Assembly: GCA_002364085.1 (NCBI GenBank)
Contig: DEXK01000011.1
Location: 554,090 to 618,089 of the forward strand
Direction: 5' to 3'
DNA length: 64,000 nucleotides
From: Balneolaceae bacterium UBA3186
GTDB taxonomy: Bacteria; Bacteroidota; Rhodothermia; Balneolales; Balneolaceae
Under the pieces are notes generated by a model. That model worked only from the letters and a program-made list of their open reading frames with translations, made no database searches and was not told the origin of the DNA. The number at the start of each line of letters is the position of its first letter. The first letter of the stretch is position 1. The position numbers were made by a program, and so were the translations under genes. Shown piece after piece: positions 53,270-62,242 of the stretch.

Positions 53270-54244
53270 ATGAAGCTATTTTTTTACATCCTCACTTTTT
53301 CTGTATTTCTAAGCTGCGCCACATCATCCCCAAAAGAAAAAATTAATTACAGGGAGGAGATGAGAAATTTTGTGATCGAAATAGCAAAATTTTCAAGGGA
53401 GCAAGATCCTGATTTTATTGTTATTCCGCAAAACGGGCATGAGCTCCTGTTAAATGCTGATGGTGAAATTGCCGATGAGTATGTATCTGCTATTGACGGA
53501 TTAGGACAAGAAAGTCTCATCTTCGGATACTATGGTGATAATACGGTGACCCCTCAAGACAGCAGAGAATATCTTCTTGAGCTTTTAAGAACAGCTAAGC
53601 GGGAAGGTAAAACGGTACTTGTTACCGACTATACTGATGAAGATCAAAAAATTAAGCGATCTTATGAGCGCAATACTTTAAATGGATTTATCTCTTTTCC
53701 GGCTCCCGAAAGAGAGCTTACCGTTGTGCCTGAGTCAACAGACTTTATAAAAAATGAGAATAAAAATGATATTAAGTCGCTTTCGGATGCCAAGAATTTT
53801 CTTTACCTGCTTAACTATGAAAACTATGAATCAAAAGAAGAGCTACTTTCAGCGTTAAGTAAAACCAATTTTGACGTTTTTATAATGGATGCCTTTTTCT
53901 GGGGAGAGCCATTCACTAAAGAAAACCTGGAACAGATCAGAATAAAAGAAGACGGAGGTAAACGCTTACTCATTAGTTACATGAGTATTGGCGAGGCAGA
54001 AGATTACAGGTTTTACTGGCAAGATGAATGGGATAAGAAAGAATTAAACTGGATAGACTCAGAAAATCCAAACTGGCCCGGCAATTTTAAAGTGCGGTAC
54101 TGGAATGATGACTGGAAAAAAATTATTCTAGGAGAAAGTAATTCCTATACTCAAATAATACTAAATGCCGGTTTTGACGGTGTTTATCTGGATATTATTG
54201 ATGGTTTCTGGTACTTCGAAAATATTGCCTCCGGTAGTAAGTGA
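53270..54244 (+). CDS. GH114/TM1410-like lipoprotein (putative polygalactosaminidase fold)
   Basis: A 324-residue lipoprotein. The ATG at 53270 gives a lipobox-type signal (VFLSC); the frame opens with TTG at 53240. NYREEMRNFVIEIAKFSRE and DFIVIPQNGHELL, then LISYMSIGEAEDYRFYW and GVYLDIIDGFWYF, match the TM1410/GH114 TIM-barrel family, annotated as endo-alpha-1,4-polygalactosaminidase. It may act on an exopolysaccharide. The Asp of YLDIID and the Glu of GEAED are candidate catalytic acids. Confidence 0.82.
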   Translation: MKLFFYILTFSVFLSCATSSPKEKINYREEMRNFVIEIAKFSREQDPDFIVIPQNGHELLLNADGEIADEYVSAIDGLGQESLIFGYYGDNTVTPQDSREYLLELLRTAKREGKTVLVTDYTDEDQKIKRSYERNTLNGFISFPAPERELTVVPESTDFIKNENKNDIKSLSDAKNFLYLLNYENYESKEELLSALSKTNFDVFIMDAFFWGEPFTKENLEQIRIKEDGGKRLLISYMSIGEAEDYRFYWQDEWDKKELNWIDSENPNWPGNFKVRYWNDDWKKIILGESNSYTQIILNAGFDGVYLDIIDGFWYFENIASGSK

Positions 54245-54262
54245 TCTATTTTTCATCTCTCA

Positions 54263-55378
54263 TTAGATTACCGGCAAACTACCCTCAAACATATTTTCGA
54301 AGTTCACTTCCTTGGGTTCTTCAGCTTCAATAAACAAACTGATTACATCACCTGCTTTGGAACAAGTTATATGACTAACCGGATCTAAATCAGGAGTTAC
54401 TAGTCCTTGTTCAATTGATCGATCAACTGCAGTTCTTATAGACTTCGCCTCTTTATGCAACCCAAAGCTTTCGAGCATCAAAGCAACAGAAAGTATAGTC
54501 GCAATAGGATTAGCAATATCCTTACCTGCGGCTTCCGGATAACTACCATGTATCGGTTCAAATAAAGAAGACTGATCACCCATCGAAGCCGATGATAATA
54601 AGCCAATTGAACCTGTTATAACACTTGCTTCATCAGAAATTATATCTCCAAACATATTTTCGGTCAAAATTACGTCAAATTGATTTGGGCGTTGAATTAT
54701 TTGCATTGCTGCATTATCAACATAAAGATATTCTACTTCCACCTCAGGATATTTTTCTGCTAAAGCCTGAACCGTCTCTCTCCACAACCTTGATGTTTCT
54801 AAGACATTCGCTTTATCTACCAAAGTTACTTTTTTCCGTCTTCTCATAGCTGCATCAAAAGCCATAACTGCAACTCTTTCAATTTCATTGACACTATACT
54901 TGCAGACATCATAAGCAGATAAACCGTCTTCATCTCTTCCTTTATCTCCAAAATAGATCCCGCCGGTAAGTTCACGGTACACAATTAAATCAGTTCCCTT
55001 AATCCTTTCCTCTTTTAATGGAGAATGTTTAATTAATGAATCAAATAATTTTACAGGACGAATATTTGCATACAATCCTAAGCTTTTTCTCAATTGTAAT
55101 AAACCTTGCTCAGGTCTTACAGTCGCTTTAGGATTGTTATCGTATGAAGGATGACCTATTGCTCCAAAAAGAACAGCGTCTGCTCTTCTGCATATTTCGA
55201 TGGTTTCTTCTGGCAAAGGACTTCCTGTTTTATCGATTGCCTCAGCTCCAACTAAAGCGTATTCATACTCAAATTCGTGGCTAAATTTCATAGCAACTCC
55301 TTCAAGTACTTTTTTTGCTTGCTTTATTACTTCCGGTCCAATACCGTCTCCCGGTAAAACTGCTATCCTCTTCTTCAT
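54263..55378 (-). CDS. leuB: 3-Isopropylmalate dehydrogenase
   Basis: NAD-dependent decarboxylating dehydrogenase of leucine synthesis. The 371-residue chain begins AVLPGDGIGPEV and has ELTGGIYFGDKGR, the VDKANVLETSRLWRE catalytic Lys segment, DNAAMQII, and ENMFGDIISDEASVITGSIG, with HGSYPEAAGKDIANP for cofactor binding. Last gene of leuACDB, 3 bases after leuD. Confidence 0.96.
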   Translation of the reverse strand: MKKRIAVLPGDGIGPEVIKQAKKVLEGVAMKFSHEFEYEYALVGAEAIDKTGSPLPEETIEICRRADAVLFGAIGHPSYDNNPKATVRPEQGLLQLRKSLGLYANIRPVKLFDSLIKHSPLKEERIKGTDLIVYRELTGGIYFGDKGRDEDGLSAYDVCKYSVNEIERVAVMAFDAAMRRRKKVTLVDKANVLETSRLWRETVQALAEKYPEVEVEYLYVDNAAMQIIQRPNQFDVILTENMFGDIISDEASVITGSIGLLSSASMGDQSSLFEPIHGSYPEAAGKDIANPIATILSVALMLESFGLHKEAKSIRTAVDRSIEQGLVTPDLDPVSHITCSKAGDVISLFIEAEEPKEVNFENMFEGSLPVI

Positions 55379-55381
55379 GAT

Positions 55382-55975
55382 CTAAAATTCTATATGTGTT
55401 TGTTCAAACTGTTCAATCTGGCTTTTTTTACTAATCAGATAGTCGATATCGTCATATCCATTCAATAAGCAAGTTTTTTTATATGCGCTGATGTTGAATT
55501 TCTCACTATAAATTGTTCCGGGAATTGAAAGCTGCTGGTCGACTAAATCAATTTTCAATTCCGTATTCTTTTCGCTTTCTACCAATTCAAAAATGATTTC
55601 CAGAAAATCATCACTTACCTGCACTGGTAAGAGACCGTTGTTGAGTGCATTACCCTTAAAGATATCTGCAAAATAACTCGAAATAATAGCTCTAAAACCG
55701 TAATCATAGAGAGCCCATGCTGCGTGTTCCCTACTTGAACCACATCCGAAATTCTTTCCTGCTACCAAAATGCTTCCGGAATATGACGGATCGTTTAAAA
55801 TAAAACCATCCTTCATTTTCCTATCAGAATCAAATCTCCAATCTTTGAATAAGTTTTCGCCGAATCCTTGTCGAGTTGTCGACTTTAAAAATCGAGCAGG
55901 GATTATTTGGTCTGTATCTACATCTTCATTTGGAAGAGGGATAACTGTACTTGTAAGTGTATTAAACTTTTCCAT
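55382..55975 (-). CDS. leuD: 3-Isopropylmalate dehydratase small subunit
   Basis: Small subunit of isopropylmalate isomerase, with LeuC. 197 residues: PNEDVDTDQIIPARFLK near the start and FGCGSSREHAAWALYDYGFRA are the swivel-domain marks. The ATG overlaps the leuC stop by one base, which couples translation of the two subunits. Confidence 0.96.
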   Translation of the reverse strand: MEKFNTLTSTVIPLPNEDVDTDQIIPARFLKSTTRQGFGENLFKDWRFDSDRKMKDGFILNDPSYSGSILVAGKNFGCGSSREHAAWALYDYGFRAIISSYFADIFKGNALNNGLLPVQVSDDFLEIIFELVESEKNTELKIDLVDQQLSIPGTIYSEKFNISAYKKTCLLNGYDDIDYLISKKSQIEQFEQTHIEF

Positions 55976-57372
55976 TATGCCGTTACAACTTCATTTACAA
56001 AATTTCTTGTATCTACTATCTTTCCTTCAATGGCTATAATTGCAGCCGTTAACGGGCTAACCAACATCGTTCTGGCTCCCGGGCCTTGGCGCCCTTCAAA
56101 GTTCCTGTTTGACGTAGAAATACAATATTCCCCTTCTGGTATTTTGTCTTCGTTCATTCCCAAACAAGCTGAACATCCCGGTTCTCTAAGTTCGAAACCG
56201 GCTTCCTTAAGCACCTCATGAATACCTTCTTCTTCGGCTTGTTTCTCTACCTGCTTTGAGCCAGGAACGATCATAGCTTTTACATGCTCAGCTTTTTGTT
56301 TACCCTTTACATAGTCTGCTACAATCCTAAGATCCTCAATTCTGCTATTAGTGCAACTTCCGATGAATACATGGTCAATTCTCTTTCCAAGTAATGACAT
56401 ATCCATTTCTAAACCCATGTATTTCAATGATTTTTTAAATGATTCAGAATTACTTTTTGGTATTTTATCACTAATCCCTATCCCCATTCCCGGGTTGGTT
56501 CCATAGGTAATCATTGGAGGAATTTCCTCCGCTTCAAAAGCATATTCTTTATCGAATTGAGCATCTTCATCTGAATACAAAGTATTCCAATGGCAAATGG
56601 CTTTATCGAAAGAGTCGCCTTTTGGAGAAAATTCTCTACCCTTAACATAGTCGTATGTAATTTCATCGGGAGCTATCATCCCACCTCGCGCTCCCATTTC
56701 TATGCTCATGTTACAAATAGTCATCCTGGCTTCCATAGAAAGAGCTGTTATAGCGGAGCCAGCATATTCAACAAAATAGCCGGTTCCTCCTGCTGTACCC
56801 AGCTTTGAAATTATATACAGGATTATGTCTTTTGATGAAACTCCATCAGCCAAATTTCCATTAATGGTTATACGCATTGTTTTTGGCCGTTCTAGCAATA
56901 GACATTGTGTTGCCATAACCTGCTCAACCTGAGAAGTACCTATTCCAAATGCGATTGCTCCGAAAGCTCCGTGGGTAGAAGTGTGACTATCTCCGCATAC
57001 TATGGTCATCCCTGGTTTTGTAATACCCAGTTCCGGACCTATCACATGAACTATTCCTTGGTATGGATGTCCTAATCCGTATAATTCAATATCAAAGTCA
57101 TCACAATTTTGGATAAGTGTATCTACTTGAAGTTTAGATAATAAATCTTTGATCGGAAGATGTTGATCTTTGGTGGGCACATTATGATCAGCGGTTGCCA
57201 CTATTCTATTCTTTCTAAATAGCCCTGTTCCTCTCCTTCTAATACCATCAAAAGCTTGTGGACTTGTTACTTCGTGAATAAAATGCCGATCTATATATAG
57301 TATTTCCTGCCCACTTTCTACAGAATCTACAATATGACTATCCCAAACTTTCTCGAAAAGCGTTTTGCTCAT
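55975..57372 (-). CDS. leuC: 3-Isopropylmalate dehydratase large subunit
   Basis: Aconitase-family subunit with a 4Fe-4S cluster, catalysing isomerisation of isopropylmalate with LeuD. The 465-residue protein has the cluster ligands Cys350 (IGSCTNSR), Cys410 and Cys413 (GCSACLGMN), plus CGDSHTSTHGAFGAIAFGIG near 126-145. It starts 10 bases after the leuA stop. Confidence 0.96.
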   Translation of the reverse strand: MSKTLFEKVWDSHIVDSVESGQEILYIDRHFIHEVTSPQAFDGIRRRGTGLFRKNRIVATADHNVPTKDQHLPIKDLLSKLQVDTLIQNCDDFDIELYGLGHPYQGIVHVIGPELGITKPGMTIVCGDSHTSTHGAFGAIAFGIGTSQVEQVMATQCLLLERPKTMRITINGNLADGVSSKDIILYIISKLGTAGGTGYFVEYAGSAITALSMEARMTICNMSIEMGARGGMIAPDEITYDYVKGREFSPKGDSFDKAICHWNTLYSDEDAQFDKEYAFEAEEIPPMITYGTNPGMGIGISDKIPKSNSESFKKSLKYMGLEMDMSLLGKRIDHVFIGSCTNSRIEDLRIVADYVKGKQKAEHVKAMIVPGSKQVEKQAEEEGIHEVLKEAGFELREPGCSACLGMNEDKIPEGEYCISTSNRNFEGRQGPGARTMLVSPLTAAIIAIEGKIVDTRNFVNEVVTA

Positions 57373-57382
57373 TATATAATTT

Positions 57383-58549
57383 TTAAGCGGTTAGAGAATT
57401 CGAAGTTTTAGAGAATATCTGAATCAAGTCCTTATCTGATACTACTTTTTTTGTATCAGCTATAGATAGAAATTTTTGATAATGATCTTCTAATTCAGTT
57501 TTACTTACTTCAAAGCCAAGCCGCTTACCCCTGAATTTAAGAGCTGCTCTTCCACTTCTGGCAGTAAGTACAATAGAAGATTCTTCTACACCTACTTCCA
57601 AAGGATCTATAATTTCATAGGTCTCTCTGTTCTTAATAACTCCATCCTGATGAATTCCTGATGAATGAGAAAAAGCATTTGACCCTACAATTGCTTTATT
57701 TGGTTGAACGGGCATCTTCATTTTTTCAGATACCAATTCACTAACCGATTTCAAACATCTTGTATTTATACCTGTATCATATTCTAAGTCTTTTTGTTGC
57801 CTTAGAATCATAACAACTTCTTCCAATGATGCATTTCCTGCTCTTTCTCCAATTCCATTCACTGTACATTCAACTTGTGTAGCTCCATTCACCACTCCTG
57901 ATATTGAATTTGCAGTTGCTAAACCAAGATCATTATGACAATGCGTAGAAATTGTGACATTATGTATTCCTTTCACATTCTCAGATAAGTATTTAATTTT
58001 TTCGCCATAAACCCAAGGCATACAATATCCTGTGGTATCAGGAATATTGAGAACAGTAGCTCCAGCTTTTATCACTTTTTCTAGAATTTTAGCCAAAAAT
58101 TCATTGTCAGTTCTTCCTGCATCTTCAGCATAAAACTCAACATCTTCTACAAAGGTCTTGGCGTACTCCACTGCCGCAACACCTCTTTCAATCACTTTAT
58201 CCCTTGTTGTTTTTAGCTTATCAAAAATATGACTGTCTGAAGTACCTATTCCGGTATGTATCCTTCCTAATTTAGCGTATTGAATTGCTTCTGCAGCAAC
58301 TTTTATATCATTTTTTACTGCTCTTGATAAAGCACAAACAGTTGTATTTTTGATTATTTTTGAAATTTGCTGTACGGACTTAAAATCCCCGGGACTTGAA
58401 ACCGGAAAACCGACTTCCATTACATCAACCCCAAGAGCTTCCAACGCCAGAGCAATTTCAATTTTTTCTTTCGAATTTAATTGACATCCGGGCACCTGTT
58501 CCCCGTCTCTAAGCGTAGTATCAAAAATTTGTATTCGGTTGTTTGGCAT
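57383..58549 (-). CDS. leuA: 2-Isopropylmalate synthase without C-terminal regulatory domain
   Basis: Condenses acetyl-CoA and 2-oxoisovalerate, the first committed step to leucine. The TIM barrel is complete (DTTLRDGEQ at 9-17, STHCHNDLG as metal motif, NGIGERAGNASLEEV), and so is the helical subdomain with GSNAFSHSSGIHQDG. The chain ends at 388 residues, where the classical 500-residue enzyme continues into the leucine-sensing LeuA-dimer domain, which is absent here. The homocitrate synthase family is also short, but position at the head of leuACDB and the motifs favour LeuA. Feedback must act otherwise, if at all. Confidence 0.9.
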   Translation of the reverse strand: MPNNRIQIFDTTLRDGEQVPGCQLNSKEKIEIALALEALGVDVMEVGFPVSSPGDFKSVQQISKIIKNTTVCALSRAVKNDIKVAAEAIQYAKLGRIHTGIGTSDSHIFDKLKTTRDKVIERGVAAVEYAKTFVEDVEFYAEDAGRTDNEFLAKILEKVIKAGATVLNIPDTTGYCMPWVYGEKIKYLSENVKGIHNVTISTHCHNDLGLATANSISGVVNGATQVECTVNGIGERAGNASLEEVVMILRQQKDLEYDTGINTRCLKSVSELVSEKMKMPVQPNKAIVGSNAFSHSSGIHQDGVIKNRETYEIIDPLEVGVEESSIVLTARSGRAALKFRGKRLGFEVSKTELEDHYQKFLSIADTKKVVSDKDLIQIFSKTSNSLTA

Positions 58550-58729
58550 TAAACTTGGGATTTCTAACTTAACTGAATATTCTAAAGCGTAATTGATGAT
58601 GCTTTAATTATTCGCTGAAAGTACTTTGTCCTTATAATCTTATAAAACAAGATTTATGTTTAATTACGACACCCAAGGAATTTATTGATTTTATTAAACA
58701 CAATTTTAACAAGTATTTAATTATTATTT

Positions 58730-58737
58730 TAGATTTG
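58730..58737 (+). promoter_or_regulatory. Candidate -7 promoter box of the 512-residue protein gene
   Basis: TAGATTTG is a perfect match to the Bacteroidota -7 consensus TAnnTTTG. It lies 11 bases before the ATG at 58748, so the mRNA would be nearly leaderless. No clear TTG is found at the -33 distance; the call is tentative. Confidence 0.35.
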
Positions 58738-58747
58738 CTTTTTTACA

Positions 58748-60286
58748 ATGGCTAACCAACCAAATGATCATCTTTATCAATTAATAAAGTCACTAACTAA
58801 AGCAGAAAAAAGAGGTTTTAAGATTTATGCTACTCGCTCAGGTAATGAAGGTGCCAAGTTTATCAAGTTATTTGATGCAATAGATAAAGCTACGTCTTAT
58901 GACGAAAATGCAATTATTAATAAAGTAAAAGGCATTCATAAGAGACAACTGTCTAATCTAAAAGCACATCTCTATAAACAAATTTTAACCAGCTTAAGGT
59001 TGATCAACATCAATCATAACATTGATATTCAACTACGTGAGCAACTTGATTATGCCCGAATATTATATACTAAAGGACTTTATCAACAAAGTTTAAAGAT
59101 TCTTGAAAAAACGAAAGAAGTGGCTACTCAACATTATCGAGCTACTTTACGCTATGAAGTACTGGTGTTTGAAAAAATCATTGAATCACAATATATAACC
59201 CGTAGTTTAAAGAACAGAGCTGATGAACTTATTGATGAAACTCATGTAACTCTCAGTTCAATGAATGAATACACCGCCCTCAGTAATCTAGCTCTGAGGT
59301 TGTATGGTATTTACATAAAAGCCGGACATGTACGCAATAAAGAAGATTATGAGTCTATTTCTACTTTTTTCTCTAAATCGATCAACAGCATCGATGTTTC
59401 AAAACTTGATTTCTTTGGCAAACATTACTTAAATGTTTCATATGCATGGTATAGTTTGATTGTACAAGATTTTATTCTTCAATACAGGCATGCCACTAAC
59501 TGGGTTCAATTGTTCAGAAAAAATCCTGAAATGCTTGCATTGGAACCAATCTGGTATTTAAAAGGAATGCATGTGCTTCTCGAAGCTCTTTTTGTTCTTG
59601 GCCATTCAAAAAAGCATTCAGAAGAAATTAAAAAACTGGACGAATTTCTTGCAAACCCTCCTTGTAGAATAGATGAAAACCTTGAAACAGTGGGCTTTAT
59701 ATATTCTTATACTTCTAAAATTAATGTGCATTTTATTGATGGAAGCTTTTCAGAGGGTATAAAATTAGTTCCAGATTTGTTAAAAAAACTAGATAAATTT
59801 GCCGATCAAGTTGACCCTCACCGTATCCTCATTTTTTATTACAAAATTGCTTGTCTTTATTTTGGCGCTGGAAATAATGAACGATCTATCAACTTTCTCA
59901 ATAGGATTATCAATTATCCTGATTCCAGACTTCGGGAAGACATTCACTGCTTTGCTCGGATTCTAAATTTAATAGCTCATTTTGAACTAGGAAATCAAAC
60001 ACTGGTAGATTACCAAATTCGATCTGTGTATCGCTTTTTGCGAAAAATGAATGATCTAAATCTTGTACAGCAAGAGATCCTTACTTTTATTAAGAATATA
60101 GGAAACCTGAAAGAGGATCAAACCAAAGAAGCATTTCTTGATTTACGAAATAAACTCCTTCAAATAAATAAAATGCCTTATCAAAAAAGACCATTTTTAT
60201 ATTTGGACATCGTATCATGGCTTGAGTCCAAAATATATAATAAATCGGTTCAGGAGATCATTAAAAGTAAATTTAAGTCAAGATAA
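58748..60286 (+). CDS. Conserved 512-residue helical-repeat protein, unknown function
   Basis: Long, entirely helical, mostly soluble protein with TPR-like pairs (LDYARILYTKGLYQQSLKIL, KIACLYFGAGNNERSINFLN). Its opening, NDHLYQLIKSLTKAEKRGFKIYATRSG, and FIKLFDAIDKATSYDE resemble a family of uncharacterised proteins common in Bacteroidota, which begin with a conserved basic motif before helical repeats. It lies between the divergent leuACDB operon and ilvDB, on the ilv strand. A link to branched-chain amino acid control is possible but unproven. No DNA-binding motif or membrane segment is evident. Confidence 0.7.
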   Translation: MANQPNDHLYQLIKSLTKAEKRGFKIYATRSGNEGAKFIKLFDAIDKATSYDENAIINKVKGIHKRQLSNLKAHLYKQILTSLRLININHNIDIQLREQLDYARILYTKGLYQQSLKILEKTKEVATQHYRATLRYEVLVFEKIIESQYITRSLKNRADELIDETHVTLSSMNEYTALSNLALRLYGIYIKAGHVRNKEDYESISTFFSKSINSIDVSKLDFFGKHYLNVSYAWYSLIVQDFILQYRHATNWVQLFRKNPEMLALEPIWYLKGMHVLLEALFVLGHSKKHSEEIKKLDEFLANPPCRIDENLETVGFIYSYTSKINVHFIDGSFSEGIKLVPDLLKKLDKFADQVDPHRILIFYYKIACLYFGAGNNERSINFLNRIINYPDSRLREDIHCFARILNLIAHFELGNQTLVDYQIRSVYRFLRKMNDLNLVQQEILTFIKNIGNLKEDQTKEAFLDLRNKLLQINKMPYQKRPFLYLDIVSWLESKIYNKSVQEIIKSKFKSR

Positions 60287-60343
60287 TTGACTTCATCTTT
60301 GTTTGGATATCCCACAAAAGCATAATAATTGAATGCTTAATTT

Positions 60344-60374
60344 TTGATATTTGAATGAATTAGGCATTTCTTTG
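60344..60374 (+). promoter_or_regulatory. Candidate promoter of the ilv operon
   Basis: TTG (60344-60346), 20 bases, then TTTCTTTG (60367-60374), 5 of 6 matches to the TAnnTTTG box. The start would be near 60381, about 16 bases before the leader peptide start. Inference from consensus alone. Confidence 0.35.
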
Positions 60375-60396
60375 TGCCAACCAAACAAATTCAATT

Positions 60397-60465
60397 ATGA
60401 TTACACCCATTATTATCACGGTCATTATTCAAGTCATAGGCGTTCAATACCGACCGGGGAAGTAA
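60397..60465 (+). CDS. ilv operon leader peptide (attenuator)
   Basis: A 22-codon frame, residues MITPIIITVIIQVIGVQYR then PGK, with stop TAA at 60463-60465. It contains seven Ile, three Val and two Thr codons and no Leu codon, in a gene-free stretch just upstream of ilvD, and is followed by a rho-independent terminator. That is the arrangement of ribosome-mediated attenuators of ilv operons: stalling at Ile or Val codons would favour an antiterminator. Bases 60457-60462 (GGGAAG, end of the frame) can pair with 60497-60502 (CTTCCC) of the terminator stem, and CGGTC (60419-60423) with GACCG (60452-60456). Too short for standard gene callers. Confidence 0.8.
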   Translation: MITPIIITVIIQVIGVQYRPGK

Positions 60466-60493
60466 TGTTGTATTTCTACATACTCAACTTAAC

Positions 60494-60523
60494 AGCCTTC
60501 CCATTCCGGAAGGCTTTTTTTTT
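60494..60523 (+). terminator. Attenuator terminator before ilvD
   Basis: AGCCTTCC (60494-60501) pairs with GGAAGGCT (60508-60515) around a 6-base loop, and a run of nine T follows. It lies between the leader peptide and ilvD, so transcription must pass it in order to reach the operon. Confidence 0.9.
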
Positions 60524-60539
60524 ACAATAAATTTAAAGA

Positions 60540-62219
60540 ATGACCGAATTAAACAAGTATAGCAAATTGATTACCCAAGACGGTTCACAACCGGCTGCTC
60601 AAGCAATGTTACATGCTATTGGTTTAGATGATGAAGACCTAAAAAAACCTATGATTGGAATTGCAAGTACTGGATATGAAGGCAATCCTTGCAATATGCA
60701 TTTAAATGATCTGGCGGTTCATGTAAAAAGAGGCGCTCAAAAAGCGGAACTTACTCCTTTGATTTTTAACACAATAGGTATCAGTGACGGAATTTCAATG
60801 GGCACTCCGGGAATGAGATATTCATTACCCTCGCGTGATCTTATTGCTGATTCTATGGAATCTGTTGTTAAAGGAATGAGCTACGACGGTTTTATCGCAA
60901 TTGTAGGCTGCGATAAAAATATGCCGGGAGCAGTCATGGCTATGCTTCGGGTTAACAGGCCATCAATAATGATTTACGGAGGCACAATTGCTGCAGGGTA
61001 TCATAATGGAAAAAAATTGGATGTTGTATCTGCCTTTGAAGCTTGGGGACAAAAAGTAGCAGGCAAAATAGATGATTCCGAGTTTAAGAAAATTATAGAA
61101 CATGCTTGTCCGGGAGCGGGGGCATGTGGAGGGATGTATACAGCCAATACAATGTCATCTGCAATTGAAGCATTGGGTTTGACTCTCCCTTATAATTCTT
61201 CAACACCGGCTACAAATAGTGCAAAAGTTATTGAATGTGAAGAAGCTGGGCATCATTTAAAAAATCTTCTGGAAAAGGATATAAAGCCAAAGGATATTCT
61301 TTCAAAAAAATCATTAGAAAATGCATTTAGAGTTGTAACTGTATTGGGAGGCTCTACAAATGCAGTTCTGCATTTACTTGCTATAGCAAAAGCTGCTCAA
61401 ATTGATTTCACAATTTCTGACTTTCAAAGAATTAGTGATGAGACTCCTTTTTTAGCCGATCTAAAGCCAAGTGGGTCTTATGTAATGGAGGATCTTCATG
61501 AAATTGGAGGTGTTCCCTGTGTAATGAAGTACCTTTTAGAAGCCGGTTTACTTCACGGAGATTGTTTAACTGTAACAGGGAAAACTTTATCTGAAAATCT
61601 AGCTGAAGTCCCTCCACTTTTAAAAGATCAAAAAGTGATCAAACCCTTAGAAGATCCAATAAAAGAAAGCGGACATATTCAGATCCTCTTTGGTAATCTT
61701 GCTGAAGAAGGTGCGGTTGCAAAAATTACTGGAAAAGAAGGACTCTACTTCTCCGGAAAAGCCATAGTATTTAATAGTGAAGAAGAAGCTAATACCGGAA
61801 TCCGGGATGGATTAGTAAAAAAAGGTAATGTAGTTGTAATACGATATGTTGGGCCTAAAGGTGGTCCCGGAATGCCTGAAATGTTAAAACCGACTTCTGC
61901 AATAATGGGAGCAGGATTAGGGAAAGACGTTGCATTAATTACTGATGGCAGATTTTCCGGTGGCTCACACGGTTTTGTAGTTGGGCATATTACCCCTGAA
62001 GCTCAAATTGGTGGCGCTATTGCTTTACTTAAAGATGGTGATGTTATAAAAATCGATGCAGTTAATAATTCAATAGATGTTCAGTTAACTGATGAAGAAC
62101 TACTCGCTCGTAAAGAAAAATGGACCCAGCCCACAATGAAAGAAAAGAGCGGGCAATTATATAAATACGCCAGAACCGTTGCCTCTGCCTCTCAAGGTTG
62201 TGTTACAGATGAATTTTAA
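60540..62219 (+). CDS. ilvD: Dihydroxy-acid dehydratase
   Basis: Fe-S dehydratase giving the 2-oxo acids for Val, Ile and (through 2-oxoisovalerate) Leu. The 559-residue chain has the three cluster-region cysteines: Cys51 in NPCNMH, Cys124 in GCDKNMPGAVMAML and Cys196 in PGAGACGGMYTANTM. DGRFSGGSHGFVVGHITPEA is in place in the C-terminal domain. First structural gene behind the attenuator. Confidence 0.97.
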   Translation: MTELNKYSKLITQDGSQPAAQAMLHAIGLDDEDLKKPMIGIASTGYEGNPCNMHLNDLAVHVKRGAQKAELTPLIFNTIGISDGISMGTPGMRYSLPSRDLIADSMESVVKGMSYDGFIAIVGCDKNMPGAVMAMLRVNRPSIMIYGGTIAAGYHNGKKLDVVSAFEAWGQKVAGKIDDSEFKKIIEHACPGAGACGGMYTANTMSSAIEALGLTLPYNSSTPATNSAKVIECEEAGHHLKNLLEKDIKPKDILSKKSLENAFRVVTVLGGSTNAVLHLLAIAKAAQIDFTISDFQRISDETPFLADLKPSGSYVMEDLHEIGGVPCVMKYLLEAGLLHGDCLTVTGKTLSENLAEVPPLLKDQKVIKPLEDPIKESGHIQILFGNLAEEGAVAKITGKEGLYFSGKAIVFNSEEEANTGIRDGLVKKGNVVVIRYVGPKGGPGMPEMLKPTSAIMGAGLGKDVALITDGRFSGGSHGFVVGHITPEAQIGGAIALLKDGDVIKIDAVNNSIDVQLTDEELLARKEKWTQPTMKEKSGQLYKYARTVASASQGCVTDEF

Positions 62220-62242
62220 TTCCACAAATACAGATACAAATT

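Noticed and set aside
58550..58747. Possible leucine attenuator before leuA
   Set aside because: No short ATG frame with Leu codons and no terminator hairpin with a T run on the minus strand; only AT-rich sequence.
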